A DNA stretch of 64,000 bases from Taeniopygia guttata (Eukaryota > Chordata > Aves > Passeriformes > Estrildidae). Each line of letters opens with the position of its first letter. The stretch's first letter is position 1. A program made the translations under genes and the position numbers. Shown in pieces: positions 57,301-64,000 of the stretch. The notes beneath the pieces are model-generated. The model did not search any database. It was given only the letters and a program-made list of their open reading frames with translations, and was not told the origin of the DNA. Where the stretch lies: contig NC_133024.1 in assembly GCF_048771995.1 (NCBI RefSeq), forward strand, positions 41,005,501-41,069,500, written 5' to 3'.

Positions 57301-60300
57301 CAGCCTGCCTCTCAGAGAATGCATTTGCAGCTCTAACAGCTCCACATGGACTTGTCACACAGGCCCCCAGCAAGGGCCCTTTGGGGGTACTGCAGGTTGC
57401 TGAGATGCTGGGCTTTGATGCTGTACTTTGCCCACAGCTGATACTTCCTGTTCTTTAGATCTGCCAGCTTGTGTGTGCACAGCTGTCTGTCAGTCTCTCA
57501 GACTGCGACAAGACAAATGTAGCAATTCCAAATGATGCAACCTTTTATTATTTCTTGTCTCTAGCAGCATCTACCTAAAGCAGCACTGAATCCTAGCCAA
57601 CACTTGTGCAAAATAAATAAAACTATTAGCTAATTATGCTACATATTCAGATGACAACTAGTATATTCTGCGATAAACCATATGAGAACTTGAAAAGAAC
57701 TTTTGAACTAAAAATAAAATTACTTTTTTTGTCTTCAGCCATCTAATCGGTCTGTATGCTACTACTTAACCCTTAAAACCGGGGGTTTTGTAGCATAGCA
57801 TTTTGCAATGGTAGAAAGGCATTGTGTTTTTTATTCATATCTCTTCTATGTTCAAAGCTTCATACTTCCACCCAAATGTTCTACATATTTGAGGACAAAT
57901 CTACTTATTTAATCTACCTAAATGCTCAAGTCATAGGTGTACTAGTGACATAAAATATTTATAGTGGGTTTACCACACATTGTTAAATATAATTCAACAG
58001 ATTATTTACCATATCATGGGTAAATACATTTCAGTATGTTTAAATTTCTTGCAAACTACTTTGTTAAAATTGTTCAAATAATCATAAATCTAAGTGCAAA
58101 GTAAAATACCAGCTATTTGTCTACTATACCATTGGCTATGCATATTTTAATACACAATTGATTCTTTTGAAAAAGTTGGTATGAAAATGAGCAGTTATTA
58201 AGTGTTAACTCCTAAGCAATTAGTGCATTTATAACCAAAAAGCCAAATGGATCATGCTCAGACCAGCACCATCCTCTGGATCTTGACACACAGCTGTTTA
58301 GGGCATCTCTGTACCTAGCACTGACTTTCCTCCCAAAAAGAGGCAAGGAGTTGTTAAACTCCCCTTTTACAGAGGTACAGCTGCCTGTGTGCCTGTTATC
58401 ATAAAACAGATGACTGAAATCACCCATACTTAGAATAATCTTCCTAATAATCAGAACAACGTTCTAATTAGCACAAGTGAATTAACACTAAACTCCTGTA
58501 CAGACACTAGAAAAAGATGCGATTGCTCAAACTGTCTTTACTGAAAGATAGCACTAAATAGTGTTACCTCAAGATCAACAAAATTAGACATTAGCTTAGA
58601 ACATTCTCTTCTCATCCCTATGTCACATTTAACAAAACTAAAATTATCACCACAAAGTGGATGCATTTTAATTTCTGTTGAGGTAGAGAGATCATCTGAG
58701 GCATAGCTAACATGGACAAAACCATGATTCATTAACTCCTACTCAGATATTCCAATGTCTTATATTTCATAGTTATACTTGTCTTCTACTAAAAAGAAAA
58801 ATCAGTAAGATGTATACAAACATTAAACAAAAAGCATTTAATGTTAGTATATACATTTCATCCTAAGGAGGATGAAATAATTGGTCTAGCAGAGGTACTT
58901 GATTCTCTCTGCTATGAAGACAGATTACGCATATACATACATATATATGTATATGCACACACACACATATGTGGCAGAATTCATCCTACCTACAAAACGT
59001 ACTGGAAACCTCCTAGCCTAAGCTGCTAAGGTCACGTAAGATGATATTTAGGCCTCAATTCACCTTCATTTTGGCAGTATCTACCTCACGACACACTTAT
59101 TTTTCCCATCTCTAAACAGCAAACTTCACCAGTGTATTATGAAAAAATATGAAGAGAGAATGTCACTTCAAGATTCAGGTACCCAAATGCTGCCACCTAA
59201 CTGCAGATTAGAGATAGATGTCCTAAGCTCCAGGTGCTACCATTTATAGAGGACTAGCCAAGCAACCTCTAAGAGCAATTCAGGTGACCATTAGGTCTTA
59301 GGGCAAACTGGATACTTCCCTAGGCTCCATTACACTGACTGGATCTCCAAAGATTACAAGAAGAGTTTAAGAAATCCAGCTCTTGCATATAAACCAAACA
59401 TTTATGTATGTTACTATTGAGCTGAATTCCACCCAGCACTGTTTATGCAATTATCTTGTGTGACATTTTACGTATTTTGAAATAAAGATTCTATAACAGA
59501 AGTCTATGTAGAATACACTCTGGGGTTTTAATGCATTTCAATCTCATTTATTCATGCAAAAATTAAAAAAAAATAAGCTGTGCAAGCATCCAGTAATATT
59601 TTACTGTTTCAAGTGTAAACCCCTTTTCCTTCAAACTTGTGTCAAACTTTTCAAGGGAAAATAAATAACCCCATTCCAGATGATATCCCATAATATGAGC
59701 CTCCCTTCCTAGTAAGCAACAACAGCACAAGTCTACAGGTTTATATTTTCTTTCATCATGGTTTAACCCCAGATAGTAACTAAGCATCACAGAGCTGCTC
59801 ACTCACTCCCAGCCAAAATCTGCAAGTACTTTTAGCCAATGGATTTTGAGTTATGTGAGCATCTCTGCTTCACCCAGCTGCTTAGCCAGCTTTTTAGAGA
59901 GCAACAGTGGAAGCAAAATATACACATTAACTGCTTTAGGCTTAGGCAAGTGCTCTCGCCAGAAGTCTGTTTCTATGAAAATGCACAGCAGCACCCTAGT
60001 TTCAGTATTAAACACATTTAGACTACAGCATGACCAGCTTTGTTCTGAAAAGAACCAGAGGATTTTCAGTCAGCAAATTATTAGAAACAAAGTCTGAAGC
60101 ATCAGGTCTGAACAGGTGCTTGATTTCATACATCTTTGTGCTTGCATTCTGTGAGATTGGCTAACTCTTGAAAGCTTCTATTAAAATAGAAGCATAAAAA
60201 TTAAATACTTCAGATAAGTGACCAATACCCATTCACTGCATCTGAAAAATCATGCACCCAGAATCTAATCTGCACTCCTGAATTACAGGCAATCTAATCA

Positions 60301-61707
60301 TTCCAGCACCTAATTTAATTTCTGGTGATAGTCACAAAATAATCAAGGCATCTATCAGAAACCTGATCCCAAATCAACTAAGAGTTTAGAGTCAGTCCAG
60401 AGCCATAGTTTTGAGTAACCAGAGGGTGGTATATGCCTGATACAATTTCCCACACCAATCCACAACTGACAGGGCAAGGGAAAAATCATGCCCTCTTTCC
60501 CACTGTGCTCTAGCTGCAATATTAAATGCAGTGTCATAACAAGACACCTTTAAAACACCAGGGTACCACAACTAGTCACATAAAGAACAAACAAAAAGTA
60601 ACAACTGAATTAAGCCTCACAAAAAGCTGATTAACGTAAGAAACAATCTCTTCAGGCAGAGCACTAACTCACCAAAAATTCAAATGCAAACAGAAAGAGA
60701 ATGAAGTTAATTTATAAATTGAAAAGGTGTTATTTAACCTAAACCTTGTGCATCTAGTAACACCAACAGCCAAGATTATTATCCATGCAGTCCTCATCTA
60801 TAAAGCTCAAAAATCAGTAAAATCTTTCCATAATATCAGTGCTGAGATATACTTATGTGCATCTCCACATCTACTTATTTATATCTGCTAACTAGAACAG
60901 TATTTTAGCATATTGTTGCAAGAAAAGGAAGCCACCAAAACCTGACTTAACTAGGTTTAGACAATAACTTAATCCTTTGAGTGAACTCAGATTAATTTTG
61001 CAGTAGTGGACCAAAACAAGAACTAAAACCCAGCTTTCTTTTGTGTCTTATTTCCAACATACATGAAACAGAGCAAAAATAGTTAAGTTATAGGTACAAT
61101 CATAAAACCAGAACATTCCATTAGATATGTAAAAATACTCTTACTGTAATGAGGTCATTCCTTTTAACCATTCTTCCTTGGTAAAAAATCCCATGCTTTC
61201 AGCCTCTAGTTTCCAGGCTAAAACTAGCATAATAATCTAAAAGAAACAAAATAAAAATAAGGGGAGGAAAAGGAGTAAGTACATAAGAAAATGCCGATTT
61301 ACTAATGTCCAAGAATAAAACTCCAAAGCATTCAAACATTCTAGCAGTTGTGGTATGTGCCTGGTCTTCATATTTGTTACCATTAAAAAATTCAGCTACA
61401 TGCAATTTTTTCCCCAATTTCAATTTTTGAAAATTAAGTATTACTGTAATAAACCCACCCAAAGAAACTTCACATATCAGCCAAGTATAATTGATGTATT
61501 CAGCTGAAATATCTTAGAGCAGCTCCTACAAGCAGGAAGATGAAAAACTCTTTGTTTAGTGGAATTAAGAGTTTTACACAACTTAACGTTATCTAATACC
61601 CCCTTAGGTGTTATTAGCACTATGAAAGAAACTTACATTTTCAGGTTCAACACCGATGTCTTCACAGAACTTTTCCATTCCTTCAGGGCCTACAACTTCA
61701 TCAGGAC
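54273..61707 (-). CDS. DCUN1D5: DCN1-like protein 5 (DCUN1D5), C-terminal six coding exons; 5' part beyond window
   Basis: DCN1 family protein that binds cullins and the NEDD8 E2 and helps transfer NEDD8 onto cullins, activating cullin-RING ubiquitin ligases. Exons join at 61637-61707, 61145-61236, 56245-56353, 56046-56150, 55074-55176 and 54273-54328: 536 nt, with consistent phases and GT/AG junctions, giving the last 178 residues. That is exactly the length from Gly60 to the end of the 237-residue human protein. The DCN1/PONY domain is nearly complete: [75 protein letters not shown] and [13 protein letters not shown]. From memory, differences from human are few (LQSKFDF for LQNKFDF, REKDQRS for RDKDQRS, RQAS for RQTS). 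The N-terminal exons, with the basic KKKRK segment and the KKCLAWFYEYA piece, were searched for and not found, so they lie past 64,000. Confidence 0.95.
55074..55176 (-). CDS. DCUN1D5: DCUN1D5 exon ([16 protein letters not shown])
   Basis: 103 bases, acceptor tcctag, donor gtaagt. Encodes the conserved cullin-contact region [20 protein letters not shown], ending in DEDGA. Confidence 0.95.
56046..56150 (-). CDS. DCUN1D5: DCUN1D5 exon ([15 protein letters not shown])
   Basis: 105 bases (35 codons, phase 0 both ends), acceptor aaccttag, donor gtacaa. Encodes [20 protein letters not shown] and [15 protein letters not shown]. Confidence 0.95.
56245..56353 (-). CDS. DCUN1D5: DCUN1D5 exon (CDCTEKLQ to FDFAR)
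   Basis: 109 bases, acceptor tttaag after an A/T-rich tract, donor gtaaga. Encodes [20 protein letters not shown] and the following helix to YAFDFAR. Only a 94-base intron separates it from the next exon. Confidence 0.95.
58929..58972 (+). repeat. Alternating (TA/CA)n purine-pyrimidine tract
   Basis: About 44 bases of catatacatacatatatatg-type sequence running into (CA)n, in the large DCUN1D5 intron. It is partly self-complementary and could form a cruciform or Z-DNA; that is a property of the sequence, not evidence of function. Confidence 0.75.
61145..61236 (-). CDS. DCUN1D5: DCUN1D5 exon ([16 protein letters not shown])
   Basis: 92 bases, acceptor cttttag, donor gtaaga. Encodes [20 protein letters not shown] and [11 protein letters not shown] 4.8 kb intron follows. 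Confidence 0.95.
61637..61707 (-). CDS. DCUN1D5: DCUN1D5 exon ([19 protein letters not shown])
   Basis: 71 bases, acceptor ctttgaag, donor gtaagt. Most 5' DCUN1D5 exon in the window. It starts in the middle of a Gly codon (phase 1), so an exon ending in G must precede it beyond 64,000. Confidence 0.94.
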
Positions 61708-64000
61708 CTTCAAAGCAAAAACCACACCAGAGTGAAATCCAAGTAACATACACTGCTCATAAGGGTAATGCACAATAATTAGGCTATATTGCACCCAAAG
61801 TATTTCTAAAACATTGAATTACACTATTAGGTAGCTTTTAAGCTAGAACTATTCTATCAATTGCAATTGTGTAGACATGTATGTGCTACACCAGAATGTT
61901 TGTTCTGTGCACTGCCTTCCTATGACAGCAGTTGAGCCATTTCAATTTTGTATCTGACTTTTAAAAAGAATCCATAGAGCTTCCTATTGACACAGCTCAA
62001 CTCCAATAACTGTAGCAGACAATTAAGACAATTTAGGTACCACTACTCTCTGCTGAAGTTACTTTATGAATAATGTTCTTCATAAAATTATTTCATCAAC
62101 AACAAAAAAATCTAATTCTGTCTGAGCTACTATTACAGATATTATTCTTTCGATGGTGCTAACATTATGGGTTTACATTAAAACAGAGGAGGGTGAATCT
62201 GCAAATAATATGAGTTTTACAACGCTGAGTAAAATAAACAAAGTAATAACAATAAATTGAAGAAATGCCGAGCATGTTAGTCATATACAAAGCAAAAAAA
62301 AAGGTTCAGGGCTGCAATGAAAAGAAATTGATTAGGACCACAAGTGTTATGCTGTCATTTCTCCATTTTAACATGAAAGCCTCTAAAATGCATCAAAACA
62401 GTGCATTTAAAGAGTGCATACGGACAGAGTCTAGGGCGTTTTGTTCCTCTAATCTCTCTCTGGCTTCAGTTATTTTGACTAAGCCTCCAAAAATGACTCC
62501 TACTAGGCAGCCAAATATTATTAAAAGGCCTGTCAACACAGTATTTTAATAGGTCTTGGATCATTACATTAACATTTATCAAGTATGAACTCATGTAGAA
62601 GGCAAAGCTTTTAGCTTCCAAAACAACATACTGCTTCACAACATTTTGGCAAATTTTGCTACTTATAAAAAATAGGTAGAGTCCTTGATGAACCTGTCTC
62701 TACTTTGTCTGATGACAGTGTAAGCAGAATGCTCTTTAAGAATCTGGATAATGTGCTTTGAATAACTACTCACTGTGAGATACGAACGTTGTCAATAAAA
62801 CCTATTGAGAATGGCTACTTTTACAGAAAAATAAAATCCAACTGACACTTAAGATGACAAACCTCCACCTCCTGAAAAATAAAAATACTGCAAAGGACAT
62901 TTTGCCTAGGTAAGCAAGGCCAAACAGTGTTAAGATAGAAAATGCTAAAAAAAAACCAACAAAAGCAAATTAGGAAGAGAAGCACATACAAGGGTTCAGT
63001 GGTAATGACAAGTAAAAGCTTGAATAAGTGTTTCTGGTCCAGAAATCATATGTAAAGCTCATATACATATATGTGTATGTACAGTTTCATCTTTTAATGG
63101 AAACATTTTATCTCTCATTGTATATAATTTAACTGGAATTCTATCTTGTGCTGGAAATGTGGAATTTTTTGATTGCTGGTCAACTAAAAGTATAACCGCC
63201 TACATTCAATTCTTGAATGCCAAAATTTATAGACATTAATTCTGAAGACTGTGCAAATAAATTTATCACAAGAAAATTAATAGAGAGCAGATTACTATAA
63301 ACAAAAGTAGCTCATTGGTGTGCAAGTTCATTGGCTTCAAGGAAAATATTAGTCCTGACAAATATACTCAAACCAGTTGCTGGCAGATAAATCAGCAGCT
63401 CTCTCCATACTAAGACTTGGCAATTAATGAGTTTTAATCATCAACCAGCTATGATGGACTTTAAGTAGTGACTAGACAAGAAATTAACAACAATTTAGAA
63501 ATCCTGAGTTCAGAAACCATATAACTGGTAAACGAATAGCAATAATAGTGTAGCAAATTCTGCAAAATACACTGCATATTCACTGAAAGCAGCTATTTGA
63601 TGGCAATTTTGAGTTATTTCAAAGAGGCTACTTCAAATACTTCTGGAATAAAACATTAGTATTTAGAATATAAAAAATGTTAGTACAAATTCTCAGATGG
63701 AAAACCAATATAAACCTCTATTATTTTGTTTTGTTAAACAGATATCCAAGGAGCTTAAATCATGACCTATATCATTAGTCTTCCAATACGATCACAAGGA
63801 AGATATAGGCAGATACATAAGCATCAATCTGAATTATCTCTCAATGTCCTGACCGCTACTTGACAATTTCAAAGCAGGAAGTAGAATCACTCATTATATC
63901 CTGGCTCAACATTGTACTGCTCAATATCTGTTATTTCATTTTTAAGTTGCAAAACAGAGTAAACAAATGTAAGCCAAAAAGAACAAATACCAAGAAGGTA

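Larger units (their letters stand above)
54329..64000 (-). other. DCUN1D5: DCUN1D5 introns
   Basis: Introns within the window measure 745, 869, 94, 4791 and 400 bases, and the intron upstream of the 61707 exon runs at least 2.3 kb to the window end. I see no nested gene, RNA or CR1 copy in them. An alternating purine-pyrimidine tract lies at 58929-58972 and a shorter one at 63060-63082. Confidence 0.7.

Overview
The window is vertebrate nuclear DNA, AT-rich, with small spliced exons and widely spaced genes. The recognisable repeats are almost all fragments of CR1 LINEs, and no Alu/B1/L1-type sequence is apparent. Together with compact introns this points to a bird, though a crocodilian or turtle cannot be excluded from sequence alone. 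The species cannot be named.

Left part (1 to about 7.1 kb): no gene recognised; one clear CR1 fragment near 5.1-5.4 kb. From about 7.1 to 14.6 kb lies a complete minus-strand MMP13 (collagenase-3) gene. All ten coding exons (1419 nt, 472 residues) could be followed through canonical GT/AG junctions with consistent phases, from signal peptide to the terminal hemopexin cysteine. Its promoter is also readable: TATA box, AP-1 site, ETS/PEA3 site and RUNX/OSE2 site, spaced as in the classic mammalian MMP13 promoter. A roughly 1 kb 3' UTR ends at paired AATAAA signals.

Middle part (about 14.8 to 54 kb): a 39 kb interval between MMP13 and DCUN1D5. It is mostly unique AT-rich sequence with degraded CR1 pieces and one MIR-like core. 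Two items stand out. One is an intronless 140-codon minus-strand ORF at 24.5-24.9 kb with a signal-anchor-like start and ATTAAA signals just downstream. The other is an isolated CpG island at 40.84-41.18 kb, followed by a strong plus-strand splice donor, which looks like the promoter and first exon of an unannotated transcript.

Right part (about 54 to 64 kb): the last six coding exons of DCUN1D5 on the minus strand, encoding the C-terminal 178 residues including nearly all of the DCN1/PONY cullin-binding domain. The first exons and the promoter lie beyond base 64,000. The order MMP13-DCUN1D5, both on the same strand, is the same as in the human 11q22 MMP cluster, so this window is the edge of that cluster. 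The two genes have unrelated jobs: secreted collagen breakdown versus cullin neddylation.
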